Shown here: positions 10,700 to 20,167 of the stretch, in pieces
Numbering within the stretch: position 1 is the stretch's first letter
Layout of the letters: each line of letters starts with the position of its first letter
Assembly (NCBI GenBank): GCA_021805025.1
Contig: JAJZGF010000003.1
Coordinates: 1-64,000 of the forward strand
Length of the DNA: 64,000 nucleotides
Source of the DNA: Acidobacteriota bacterium
GTDB taxonomy: Bacteria > Acidobacteriota > Terriglobia > Terriglobales > Acidobacteriaceae
Direction: 5' to 3'
The notes under the pieces: generated by a model
Seen by the model: only the letters and a program-made list of their open reading frames with translations
The model's database searches: none
Told to the model about the DNA's origin: nothing
Translations under genes and position numbers: made by a program

Positions 10700-13600
10700 T
10701 CAGTAGGTGAAGTGGACACCCATCGTGAAGGCTCGGTTGCCTCCGATGGTGTTTGTTGCCGAGCCGAAGTTGGCTGCGTTGTTGGGGCAGCCGGTCGTTG
10801 CACTGATGGCATATACCGCAGCGCAGGTCCCAGTGCCGACAGGAATCGTGGTCGGAAGCTGCGTTCCCTTCCCGCTGCCGGTTGAGTACGGCAGTTGGTC
10901 GAGGTTGGACTTGGCCGTCTGCTGATCCACCGGATTGGCACTAGTCGCGATCTGTCCGTAGTTTACGAAGACATTGCCAGGCGTGCAGTTGTTGCCGGCA
11001 ATGGCCGCCGAAGTGGAACAGGCATCATTCTGCCGAATCTGCGCCTGATCCTGCGGAATATCAAGGCTCGTCGTGTTGGTGATATTAAATGCGTTGAAGT
11101 CGTACTGGATCGCCATCCGCTCGGAAATGTGGAAGAGCTTGCGTACGGAAAAGTCCAATCTCTTCTGCGCTCCCTGGCGGAAGATGTTGCGCTGCCCTGA
11201 GTTGAATGCCGTTTCGTAGATGTCCTGCGGGTCCGTGCCGGTCGAAACGGGAACCCCCATCTGGCCCGGCGCCACATAGTTGATGGCAATCTGGGTCGGA
11301 TCAATGAACGGGATATAGTTACCGCCCACAGCGCGTCGCGCTCCGTTGTTGCCCGTGATCGCAGTCTTGGGATGCGCCGGATCCTTGATGCCAAGGATGG
11401 GATTCATCAGTGTCGGGAAATTGCCGAAGTTGACACTGCCGACGGCGCCGTAGAACTCATAGAGCGAGTAGGGCTGTCCGCTTTGCAGCGTACCCATGCC
11501 GGTCAACTGCCAGTCGTTGGTGACGTAGGAGGCAAAGGAGTGCTCCTTTGTAAACCTGGGCAGATTCACCAGAAAGTTGCCGTTGAAGACATGCGTGCGA
11601 TCGAAGTCGGCGGATGCATAGGAATCACGCAGATTCTTCGGGTTGTCACCGGTAAAGAAAAGACCGATGTCGCTTTGCTCGTCCAGCGCGTGGCTCCAGG
11701 TATAGCTGCCTCCCACCTGGAAGTTGTGAGAGAGTCGCTTTTCCACGTGCGTCTGCAGCGCATCGTATGCCGAGACGCCTACGGACTTGAAGTCAGCCGC
11801 ATTCGGGCTGTAACCGACATACGGTGCTCGAAAATCGGTGTTGCCGCCGTCCGCGGTGTTCCACGGTTCAGCGGCAATCGGGTCGTAGTCGTAACCATCG
11901 CTCATTGAATTCTGGTTTAGAACTTCAAAACCATAGGTAGAGGTTTCACCCCATATCGGATTGCTCGGAGTGGCGATACCCGGCTCGTTCAGGGGCAGCG
12001 GCATCACCGCATGGCGACCGCGATTACCGGCGTATCCGACGGTGATCGCCACGCTGCTGGTCGGCTGCCACTGCACATTGAGCGTGTAGTTGATGGTGTA
12101 GGGCAACACATTGTTTTTGTCATAGGCGCCAAAGTTCAGCGTTGGCGTGCAGAGCAGGTATCCCTCCTGGTTCTGAATACCGCCGCAGTTGTTGCCGTAG
12201 GGCGCATACTTGGTGCCTGCCGCGGGCGCACCGGTCATGATATTCAGCTGGTTCTGCAGCGCCTGTTTCACGGTTGCGGGATTTGAGTTGGGGGGAACAT
12301 AGCTGGAAACGGACAGACCGGTGCCGATCGGGTTCGCGAGGGTCGTTCCGTTCCCGTTGGCATAGCTGACCAGCGGCGCAGACTCCGTGACGCCAAAGGG
12401 ACCGCCGATGGAACCGCCCGCTGGCTGCGAGAGATAGCTCACTAACTCGCCGCGATCATAGTAGAGGCCGCCACCGCCGTTGATGACCAGGTTGCCGTGG
12501 AACGACTTCGGCGAGTATGCGAAGCCCACACGGGGCGAGATACCCCACTGTCGGCCATTCAGCGTGGAATTGCTGACGCCGGGCGTCGGATTGTACTTGT
12601 TGTTGCCGGCCACGATGAAGCCGGAGTTATTCACCGTGAAGCCCGTTGTTGAAGTACCCGTCACGCTGTAGAGCGTCGGATCGAAGTTGAACATGTTGCC
12701 GTACTTTTCCGTGAGACCGCCATGGTAGTCGTAGCGAACGCCAGCAGTAAGGCTCAGGTTAGCCAGCGCCTGCCACTTGTCCTGCACATAGCCCGAGAGT
12801 TCATTGGAGCGGTAGTAGCGGTCGGCATTGTTGCGGTGGCTCAGTGGATCGACACTCTCAATCACATTCGACGAGTGTACGGTGCCCTGTAAGAAATTGT
12901 CGAAGCTGCTCGCATTGACTTCTGCAAACCCGGTCCGATTGTTTGTGATATTCAATTGCGTGTAGCTGTACCCGCCGCCGGCTACGATGGTGTGCTTGCC
13001 CGCCGTGAAGATTACGTTTGTCGATGGATTCAGCCTGTTCTGGTAGTAGCCCATGTCGACAAAGGCGCTATAAGGGCCGACCGTCAGGCTGGGAGAATAC
13101 TGGCTGTTGTTGGCAAACGCGCTGATCGAGAGACCTGGCAAGCCGGGGTTCAGGCCGGTCTGTCCCGCGCCAACGCCGAAGTTGCCGCCGGAAACGGTCT
13201 GCGTAAAGTAGCTGTAGGATCCCATGCGCACGAAACCCAGCCGCTGCTCCCAGTTCAGACGTTGCCCAATGGCGATCGTGTTGTCAATGGCCGCGACTTG
13301 TGAGCCGTTGTTCTGCGTCACCGGGAATCCGCCCGTCTGGGAATAACCGTAGGGCTTGTTGACCGGGGCGTTCTGGAAGAAATACTTGACCGACAACCGG
13401 TCGTTCTTGCTCACGTCGTAATCAAGATCCACTGTGGCCTGATCGGAGGTCAGCACCGAGGTGCCAACCAGAATGACATTCGGCTCACCATATTGATAGG
13501 GCGCATTCGACTGAGCGGATGGAATCATGTACTGACCGTTCGGCAGCTTGGCGTTCAACAGGCCCGCGGCAATCGGATCGACTGTGGTTGCCGACCCTCC

Positions 13601-14785
13601 CCAAACGGCATCGGCATTCAGGAGCCCGGCCGTCGAGCGATCATCTGTGAGGGCAGAGGGAACCGTCATCTGCGAGATGCCTGTGGCCTCATCGGCGTTC
13701 GAGCGGCGCTGATAAGCCGCGAAGAAGAAGAGCTTATTCTTGATGACGGGACCGCCCAACGTCGCACCGCTCGTCCAGCGCCGCAGAAACGGATGGATGA
13801 GCGAAGACGGAAATACGCCCACGCCCTGCTGAGCAAGTTGATAGGCCTGGCTGAAGAAGTACGGCGAGGCATTCATGTCGCCGTTAGCGTAGCTGCCAAA
13901 CATCTGACCATGCCAATTGTTGGTGCCCGTCGCGGTGCTCACGTCAATCTGCGCGCCGCTGGTAGCGCCCTGCTGCGCATCGTACATCGAGGCATTCACG
14001 CGAAGTTCCTGCATGAACTCCGGCGGCGGCGAAGGCAGACTGTTGCCGTTCGAGCCATAGACGGACGTGCCTACTGAGTAAGCGCCGCCGACGCCGGGCG
14101 CGCTGCCTATGTTGAAGTTGTAACGTTGCGAGGTATCGCCGCTGGAGCTCATGCCGTTGAACAGATTGGTCGAGTCCACGCCGTCCATCTGGAAGGTATT
14201 CGATGTGGCGCGCTGCCCATTGGCCCATATGTTCTGGTTGCCCAGACCGGAGTTTGAATCAAGGTTTGAGAGCAGTTCGGCGCTCACGCCCGGCGAAAGC
14301 ACGGCCACCTGCGTGAAACTTCCTGTGGCCAGAGGAGTGGTGTCGATTTGCGCGGAGTCCAGCGTATAGCCATTGGTTGCATCGGTGGCGTTCAAGAGCG
14401 GGTTCGCCGTCACTTCTACGGACTGCGACACCTGGCCCATCTTCAGGTTGGCGTTCACTGTGGTGGCGCGTGCCTCCTGCACCGCAATCCCTTTCAACTC
14501 CATCGTATCGAAGCCTTCGTGCGTCACCTTCACGACGTAGGTTCCAATCGGCAGGTTGAAGATTTGAAAGAAACCCGATGACTGCGAAGTTGTCGTGCGC
14601 GTCACGTTAATTGACGCGTTGCGCACCGTCACGGTTGCGTCGGGAATGGCTGCTCCCGTCGGATCCAGCACAGTTCCATTGATCGAGCCCAGGGTTTGCT
14701 GGGCCCGCGCGGACACCGTACAGCCGAGCACGGCCAGAAACAACAGACCGTACTGTGCGACACTCCTCCAAAATGAATGATTCAT
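10700..14785 (-). CDS. Oar-like TonB-dependent receptor with N-terminal carboxypeptidase-regulatory-like domain
   Basis: Signal peptide; GSINGTVLDPTGAAIPDATVTVRN (CarboxypepD_reg); plug-like region; C-terminal ...GNRAFTMGVHFTY. Start taken at MNHSFW (14785) after GAGGAGAAT. Confidence 0.85.
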   Translation of the reverse strand: MNHSFWRSVAQYGLLFLAVLGCTVSARAQQTLGSINGTVLDPTGAAIPDATVTVRNASINVTRTTTSQSSGFFQIFNLPIGTYVVKVTHEGFDTMELKGIAVQEARATTVNANLKMGQVSQSVEVTANPLLNATDATNGYTLDSAQIDTTPLATGSFTQVAVLSPGVSAELLSNLDSNSGLGNQNIWANGQRATSNTFQMDGVDSTNLFNGMSSSGDTSQRYNFNIGSAPGVGGAYSVGTSVYGSNGNSLPSPPPEFMQELRVNASMYDAQQGATSGAQIDVSTATGTNNWHGQMFGSYANGDMNASPYFFSQAYQLAQQGVGVFPSSLIHPFLRRWTSGATLGGPVIKNKLFFFAAYQRRSNADEATGISQMTVPSALTDDRSTAGLLNADAVWGGSATTVDPIAAGLLNAKLPNGQYMIPSAQSNAPYQYGEPNVILVGTSVLTSDQATVDLDYDVSKNDRLSVKYFFQNAPVNKPYGYSQTGGFPVTQNNGSQVAAIDNTIAIGQRLNWEQRLGFVRMGSYSYFTQTVSGGNFGVGAGQTGLNPGLPGLSISAFANNSQYSPSLTVGPYSAFVDMGYYQNRLNPSTNVIFTAGKHTIVAGGGYSYTQLNITNNRTGFAEVNASSFDNFLQGTVHSSNVIESVDPLSHRNNADRYYRSNELSGYVQDKWQALANLSLTAGVRYDYHGGLTEKYGNMFNFDPTLYSVTGTSTTGFTVNNSGFIVAGNNKYNPTPGVSNSTLNGRQWGISPRVGFAYSPKSFHGNLVINGGGGLYYDRGELVSYLSQPAGGSIGGPFGVTESAPLVSYANGNGTTLANPIGTGLSVSSYVPPNSNPATVKQALQNQLNIMTGAPAAGTKYAPYGNNCGGIQNQEGYLLCTPTLNFGAYDKNNVLPYTINYTLNVQWQPTSSVAITVGYAGNRGRHAVMPLPLNEPGIATPSNPIWGETSTYGFEVLNQNSMSDGYDYDPIAAEPWNTADGGNTDFRAPYVGYSPNAADFKSVGVSAYDALQTHVEKRLSHNFQVGGSYTWSHALDEQSDIGLFFTGDNPKNLRDSYASADFDRTHVFNGNFLVNLPRFTKEHSFASYVTNDWQLTGMGTLQSGQPYSLYEFYGAVGSVNFGNFPTLMNPILGIKDPAHPKTAITGNNGARRAVGGNYIPFIDPTQIAINYVAPGQMGVPVSTGTDPQDIYETAFNSGQRNIFRQGAQKRLDFSVRKLFHISERMAIQYDFNAFNITNTTSLDIPQDQAQIRQNDACSTSAAIAGNNCTPGNVFVNYGQIATSANPVDQQTAKSNLDQLPYSTGSGKGTQLPTTIPVGTGTCAAVYAISATTGCPNNAANFGSATNTIGGNRAFTMGVHFTY

Positions 14786-15037
14786 ATTCTCCTCGCGATG
14801 TGTGGCATGAATAGCCGACTCGACTCTTTGCAGTTTCTGGATAAGGGGCAAACGCTCAACAGCTACGCCTTACCCGCAGTTCCTCAGCACGCGTGGTTCT
14901 TCTCAAAAGATGTTGGAAGGCTGGAGAGAACTAATTTTTCAGGATGATATGGTCTACCGATAGTTTCCAACACGGGCGAGCTCTTTCCCAAGAAAAAAAC
15001 ACACACCGTCTCATTTCCACGCGCAAGGGCTGTGGAA

Positions 15038-15110
15038 AAGGCGGCCGAAACCTACCCTTTGCGAAGATTTAACTCTGCATTAATTTCGAGGGGAAGGAAT
15101 CGGCCGCCTT
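15038..15110 (-). terminator. Long-loop inverted repeat after btuB-like gene, probable terminator
   Basis: AAGGCGGCCGA...TCGGCCGCCTT perfect 11-bp arms, followed by T's on the minus strand, just past the btuB stop. Confidence 0.5.
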
Positions 15111-15132
15111 CGGGCGCGTTTGGGATGTCAGA

Positions 15133-17613
15133 TCAGCGCGTCTTTGATCGGCCCCACTGCAGCCGCAGCCCAACGCGGAAATCGATCGGGAGGCTGACGT
15201 AGCCGATGGGCGCAATATGCTGGTTATTGGTCAGATTATCTCCAATACCGTAGACCCCAATCCACGACTTGAACTGATAGCTCGCGCCAAGGTCGACCTT
15301 GGCATAACCAAAATCCAGATTGCGATTCGGCAAGAGCAGGCTGTTGCCGCCGTTGATGTCGTCCCCGCCCAGAAAGTCCGAGTCGTCGGACCTGCTGGCA
15401 AAGGCGGTATTCAACATAGCCGACAGCGACTTGTGGGTGAAGGTCGCGGTGATGAAGCCCGCATGGGGTGGCCTGCGAAACGGGCGCGCACCTTGCAAGG
15501 GCGAGTCTTGACCAATGGGAATACCGTTGTAAGTGGGCAGCGGCCCAAGCAGCGCCACATCGCTGTTGGTAAAGCTACGCTGGATCACCGCGTCCAAATA
15601 GGTGTAGCCGCCGCGCAAAAAGATGTTACGCCCAATCCCGCCTTCGACCGTCGTCTCCACGCCCAGCGCACGGTAGGCCTCCGTATTCAGACTCTGCTCA
15701 TACGCACCGTTCGCCTGCAGGAACTGCTCCAGCTGATTCTGCTGTGCGGCGGTCAGGTTCGGCAGCAGTAGCGGGATCACGTCCAGGCCCACGTATTCAA
15801 TCTGGCGGCCGTATTCGTTGTGAAAGAAACTGGTGCGAAAGACGAGGCGCTGACTGAAGAACGACTGCTCGACGCCGCCGTCATAAGTTCGCGTGGCCGG
15901 CGCCGCAAGCGGTCCAATGTGCAGCTGCTGGATAGTCGATTGACCGCCGTTGCTCTCAAGAAAGTTGTAGAGCGAGTAGAACTGATCGGTCAACGAAGGC
16001 TCACGCACTGCGTCGCCAAAGTTGAACATCACTCGCGTGCCGCTGAAGATGCCATTGCGCGGCTTCAATGCATAGACTGAGAAACCGGCGCGCGGCGAGG
16101 TCTGCGTACCGAACAGCGAGTAGTGCTCAAGGTCGCCTCCGAGGTTATAAAAAAAACGATTCCTGAAGTCCCCATGCACCGCGGCGCGGTAGTCGTAATT
16201 GGTCCGCTCCACAGGCGTGTAGTAGGTACTGCCCGGCTCGGCACCGCGCTCGTCCTCATACTGAAAGCCAATCAGCCCCACGATGTGCGGCGTGAAGGTG
16301 TAGTCTCCCTGGTAGACAAGCGCATCGCGATTCGACACAAGCTGATACCCCTGCGGATAAGTACCCGCATAGTCCATCAGCGCGCGTCCGGTCACCGAGT
16401 CGCCATTCGCGCCTGTAATTGTCACCAGATTGCCAAAGCTGTCTCCATAGGCATCAAAAACACCTGAACCGCTCTGGCTCCAAAGATGGTACTGTTCGCG
16501 TTTCCGCGTCATCCCATAACGCACCACGTTGTGAAAGTCCGGCGTTGTCTGGTTGTCGATGGATCCGCTCAGAAAAATGTCCTGGTCCTTCTGCGTGGCG
16601 CTGTCTGACAGCCCATGAAAGGCATAGGCTCCTGGGGCACCGGTTCCATCTACTCCGTAGTGCACCGTGCCCCGGATTTGGGTCTTACCGTTGGGCTGCC
16701 AGCCCAGGTTGGCCGCCGCCGTGCCCACGTGATACTCATCGTTGGGCAGGTCATTAGCCGTCTGCAGCCAACTGTACTCGCCCAGGTAATCCAGCTTGTT
16801 GCGCGCGCCCGCTACCTCAAGATCCTCCTGCGACGTCGAGTAGTTGCCTACGTCTCCATGGAAAAGAAGCGAGGGAAAACTGGTGGTGCCCCGCGGTGTC
16901 GTCAAGCTCACCACTCCACTGGCCGCGTCTGCACCGTAGAGGCTTGAGTCCGGTCCTCGATACACCTCGGCACGCTCGACCGCGGTGGTTGCCAGCGGCC
17001 CGAAATCAAAGCGCCCGCCCAGGTCGCCTGCGTCCACGCCATCCACCAGGATCTTGTTGGCATCCGAGTCACCGCCGCGAATAAAAAGCGAGGACTGCGC
17101 GCCGCGCTGGCCAGTTTGGACGACAAAGGTGCCCGGCATCATCCGTAGAGCACTCACCAGGTCGCTCCGCAGGCTAAGTTCACTCTGCCCCAGCACCGTG
17201 GTCGCGGAGCTGGTCTGCGCCTGTGGCGTAGGCGTGCCGGTGGCCGTCACCACAATCGACTCGCGCGCCCACTCCGGCTCCAGCACCAGGTCTCGCTCAA
17301 TCGTGTCGAGACGGCCCGCGTAGAATACCGGCGTCTCCAGTTGCCTGAAAGTCGGCGCGGAGATCACGAGAAAGAAGCGGCCCACCGTACCGGTGTCAAT
17401 TTCAAAACTTCCATCGGCCCCGGAAACCGCCGAACCTACCGGGGATCCGCTTTGAATCAGAACCACCTTTGCGTTTCGCACCTTGGCGCCGGACGCATCG
17501 GTCACAACGCCGTGAATGGTGGCAGCACGGGCGAAAATAGAAGTGAAAAGAAATAGAAAAGATGAAAGGATGAGCGCGGAAAAAGCGCGCAAGAGGCGAG
17601 ACGCTGGCATCAT
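15133..17613 (-). CDS. btuB: BtuB-like TonB-dependent receptor (probable cobalamin/corrinoid uptake)
   Basis: CarboxypepD_reg + TonB plug (MMPGTFVVQTGQRGAQSSLFIRGGDSDANKILVDGVDAGD) + barrel; directly behind a cobalamin riboswitch. Real start is probably MMPASRL (17613, SD AAGGAG); the ORF-track start at 17658 lies in the riboswitch. Confidence 0.85.
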   Translation of the reverse strand: MMPASRLLRAFSALILSSFLFLFTSIFARAATIHGVVTDASGAKVRNAKVVLIQSGSPVGSAVSGADGSFEIDTGTVGRFFLVISAPTFRQLETPVFYAGRLDTIERDLVLEPEWARESIVVTATGTPTPQAQTSSATTVLGQSELSLRSDLVSALRMMPGTFVVQTGQRGAQSSLFIRGGDSDANKILVDGVDAGDLGGRFDFGPLATTAVERAEVYRGPDSSLYGADAASGVVSLTTPRGTTSFPSLLFHGDVGNYSTSQEDLEVAGARNKLDYLGEYSWLQTANDLPNDEYHVGTAAANLGWQPNGKTQIRGTVHYGVDGTGAPGAYAFHGLSDSATQKDQDIFLSGSIDNQTTPDFHNVVRYGMTRKREQYHLWSQSGSGVFDAYGDSFGNLVTITGANGDSVTGRALMDYAGTYPQGYQLVSNRDALVYQGDYTFTPHIVGLIGFQYEDERGAEPGSTYYTPVERTNYDYRAAVHGDFRNRFFYNLGGDLEHYSLFGTQTSPRAGFSVYALKPRNGIFSGTRVMFNFGDAVREPSLTDQFYSLYNFLESNGGQSTIQQLHIGPLAAPATRTYDGGVEQSFFSQRLVFRTSFFHNEYGRQIEYVGLDVIPLLLPNLTAAQQNQLEQFLQANGAYEQSLNTEAYRALGVETTVEGGIGRNIFLRGGYTYLDAVIQRSFTNSDVALLGPLPTYNGIPIGQDSPLQGARPFRRPPHAGFITATFTHKSLSAMLNTAFASRSDDSDFLGGDDINGGNSLLLPNRNLDFGYAKVDLGASYQFKSWIGVYGIGDNLTNNQHIAPIGYVSLPIDFRVGLRLQWGRSKTR

Positions 17614-17657
17614 GGCTCCTTCGTTCCCCTCGGAACGTAAGCGGGTTTTGGGCGCCA

Positions 17658-17885
17658 AGGACCGGTCTCCTGACTTGCGCCTGCACCAGCCACCTTCCCA
17701 GCGACCGGCCCGTGGGCCTGTCCCCAGTGGTTCCGTTGCTCTTCCAATGAAGCAGAAAGGGCTAGGGCTGATATCCTGCCCTGGCCAATACGACGGCCGG
17801 TCTGGCAGGGGCGCTCACAGTTGCGGGGCAGTGGCGGAGTTTCACCGCCTTCCCGAGCATCCTGGCGATTGCCGTGGTAAGCTGC
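17658..17885 (-). ncRNA. Cobalamin riboswitch
   Basis: Minus strand carries GCTCGGGAAGGCGGTGAAACTCCGCCACTGCCCCGCAACTGTGA and, 3', AAGTCAGGAGACCGG: canonical AdoCbl riboswitch core and B12-box elements. Confidence 0.93.
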
Positions 17886-18028
17886 GCTGCGTTTAAGCAC
17901 AGCAGAAGTGATGGCATGGAATCGATTTCCATGCCATGAATAATTCTAACGGCGAGGTGAGGTTGAGTCAAAAGGCAATCGCGCAGAAATTCCGTATGAG
18001 CAACAGAACTTAGCGCAGGATGGAAAAT

Positions 18029-18105
18029 TGGTGACCCCGGGAAGATTCGAACTTCCGACACGCAGTTTAGGAAACTGCTGCTCTATCCACCTGAGCTACG
18101 GGGCC
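18029..18105 (-). tRNA. tRNA-Arg (anticodon CCT), CCA encoded
   Basis: Cloverleaf GGCCCCG TAGCTCAGGTGGATAGAGC AGCAGTTTCCTAAACTGC GTGTCGGAAGTTCGAATCTTCC CGGGGTC A CCA. Confidence 0.95.
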
Positions 18106-18372
18106 ACTTGAAAACAGCGGGCCTAGATTGCGTCTTGAGCTCCTGCCCTCAATTTGCCTCACCCAAGTATAACGACCCTTTCTTTGAGGAAGAAAAGTGA
18201 GGCGAGTTGAAACTGACGAAGGCGCGATATCAACAGGGTAGCATCAAGCAAGTCGAGAGGGCGAAGGCGTACGCCTGGACTTGGGCCCCACACATTCAAG
18301 AAGTCGTCCGCGCTCGGCGAAGCCCTGCACAAGTCGGAACCGCTAACGATATTGGGCACACCGCATACAGTG

Positions 18373-19269
18373 TTATGCAGTGGAAGCTTTAACCTCTGCA
18401 CGGGACGCGGTCTCTGCGAAGGTGGCAATGGCCGCGTGATCAAGCTCGCCTTTTCCGTCGGCAATCAACGACGAAATCATCTGTTGGACCAGGGCAGTAA
18501 AGGGCAGAAAAACGCTGTTTGATTCCGCGGTTTGCAATGCATTGCGCAGATCTTTCTGATGCAGCCGAACCTTGAATCCCGGTTTAAAGTTGCGTGCAAT
18601 GAGCATGTGCCCTTTGGCGTTGAGCACCGCGCTGCCCGCCAGCCCGCTTTGAATCGCATTGACGACGACGGTGGGATTCAGGCCGCAGCAGGTTGCCAAT
18701 GTCAGCGCCTCGCCCATGGCGGCAATGTTGCACGCCACCATGATCTGATTGGCGAGCTTGGTGGTATTGCCCGCACCCACCGGGCCCGTGAGAGTGACAC
18801 TTGAGCCCATGCACCTGAGAATCGCCTCGGCCTTGCGGAATACCTCCTCGCTGCCGCCTGCCATGATGGCCAGCGTTCCCTCTATCGCTTTCGGCTCTCC
18901 GCCGCTCACCGGCGCGTCCATGAACTCCACGCCTTTGAAAGCGCAAGCCGCAGCGATCTTCTGCGAGACCAGCGGATTGATGGAGCTCATGTCGATGACT
19001 AGTGAGCCCGGCTTCGCTCCGGCCAGAATGCCATTTGCACTGAGCACCACCTCTTCAACCTCCGGCCCATCGGGTAGCATCGTGATGACGACAGGAGCGC
19101 GCGCGCCCACATCGCTGTTGGATTCACCGCGCTGCGCCCCGTCGTGTACGCAAGCGTCAAGTTTTTCGGCGTTGCGGCTGAAGGCGATGACGGTGTGGCC
19201 GGCCTTCAACAGATTTCTCGACATGGGACGGCCCATGATGCCGAGCCCGACAAATCCTACAATAGCCAT
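18373..19269 (-). CDS. garR: Tartronate semialdehyde reductase (2-hydroxy-3-oxopropionate reductase)
   Basis: GFVGLGIMGRPMSRNLLKAGH, APVSGGEPKAIEGTLAIMAGG, GAGNTTKLANQIMVACNIAAMGEALTLA; very GarR-like. Start at MAIVGFVG. Confidence 0.9.
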   Translation of the reverse strand: MAIVGFVGLGIMGRPMSRNLLKAGHTVIAFSRNAEKLDACVHDGAQRGESNSDVGARAPVVITMLPDGPEVEEVVLSANGILAGAKPGSLVIDMSSINPLVSQKIAAACAFKGVEFMDAPVSGGEPKAIEGTLAIMAGGSEEVFRKAEAILRCMGSSVTLTGPVGAGNTTKLANQIMVACNIAAMGEALTLATCCGLNPTVVVNAIQSGLAGSAVLNAKGHMLIARNFKPGFKVRLHQKDLRNALQTAESNSVFLPFTALVQQMISSLIADGKGELDHAAIATFAETASRAEVKASTA

Positions 19270-19291
19270 GGCTGTTCTCCCTTGGTTCTCA

Positions 19292-20074
19292 TCACAGTTT
19301 CTTAAATCGCGCTGCAACACTCTCCGCGCCGCGCGCAAGAATCGCTACATCGCTACCGGTGGCCGTAAAGTTAAAGCCGAGGCCGAAAAGAAATTCGACC
19401 TCGTCGACGCTGCCAGACAGCGTGCCTGCGGAAATACCCGTAGCGCGAATGCGTTCAGCGGCGTCCCTGATGGCTGCCTGGACATCTGGATGCTTTGGGT
19501 TGCCGAGATGTCCAAAGTCCGCGGCCAGGTCGCTTGGTCCGATGAAGATGCCGTCAATGCCGTCCACCGCTGCGATGGCTTCAATCTGCTTGAGCGCGGC
19601 GCGCGTTTCGATCTGCACCAGAACACAGATATCCAGGTGCGCATTGCGATGATAGTTCTGGATTCGGCCGAAGTCGTTAGCGCGCGGCCCAACGGAAACC
19701 CCGCGGATGCCGAGCGGCGGATAGCGCGTTGCGGCGACGGCATGTTCGGCCTCTTCCAAGCATTGCACGAAGGGAATCAGGAGCGAGCGGGCGCCCACAT
19801 CCAGTGCACGCTTGATGATGACAGGCTCGTTCCACGGCACTCGGAAGACAGGCTCTGCTGTACCCGCACGCATCGCCTGTAGTTGAGGAAGCAGCGAAGA
19901 GATGTCATTAGGCGCGTGTTCGCCGTCGATCACAATCCAGTCGAACCCCGCCCCGGCGATGATCTCCGCCGCGATGGGACTTGCCAGGCCACTCCACAGG
20001 CCCACTTGCCGCTCGCACTTCGCGAGTGCTTGCTTGAATGTGTTGCGGGGTAGATTTCCTGGCCACTCGGGCAT
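19292..20074 (-). CDS. garL: 2-dehydro-3-deoxyglucarate aldolase (HpcH/HpaI family)
   Basis: AGFDWIVIDGEHAPNDISSLLPQLQAM, EPVIIKRALDVG, TRYPPLGIRGVS, DGIDGIFIGPSDLAADFGHLGNPKHPDVQ match GarL. Confidence 0.9.
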   Translation of the reverse strand: MPEWPGNLPRNTFKQALAKCERQVGLWSGLASPIAAEIIAGAGFDWIVIDGEHAPNDISSLLPQLQAMRAGTAEPVFRVPWNEPVIIKRALDVGARSLLIPFVQCLEEAEHAVAATRYPPLGIRGVSVGPRANDFGRIQNYHRNAHLDICVLVQIETRAALKQIEAIAAVDGIDGIFIGPSDLAADFGHLGNPKHPDVQAAIRDAAERIRATGISAGTLSGSVDEVEFLFGLGFNFTATGSDVAILARGAESVAARFKKL

Positions 20075-20167
20075 AGCCTTATTCTCCTATGGCAGCGCGC
20101 GAACTTCGCTGCCAGCTTAAGCAATGACGCACCGCCGCGGGAAGGCTTCCCTTGCGAGAGCGCCGGC

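Noticed and set aside
17614-17658. N-terminal extension of btuB (MAPKTRLRSEGNEGA)
   Set aside because: Reaches the cobalamin riboswitch and precedes a normal signal peptide; MMPASRL is the better start.
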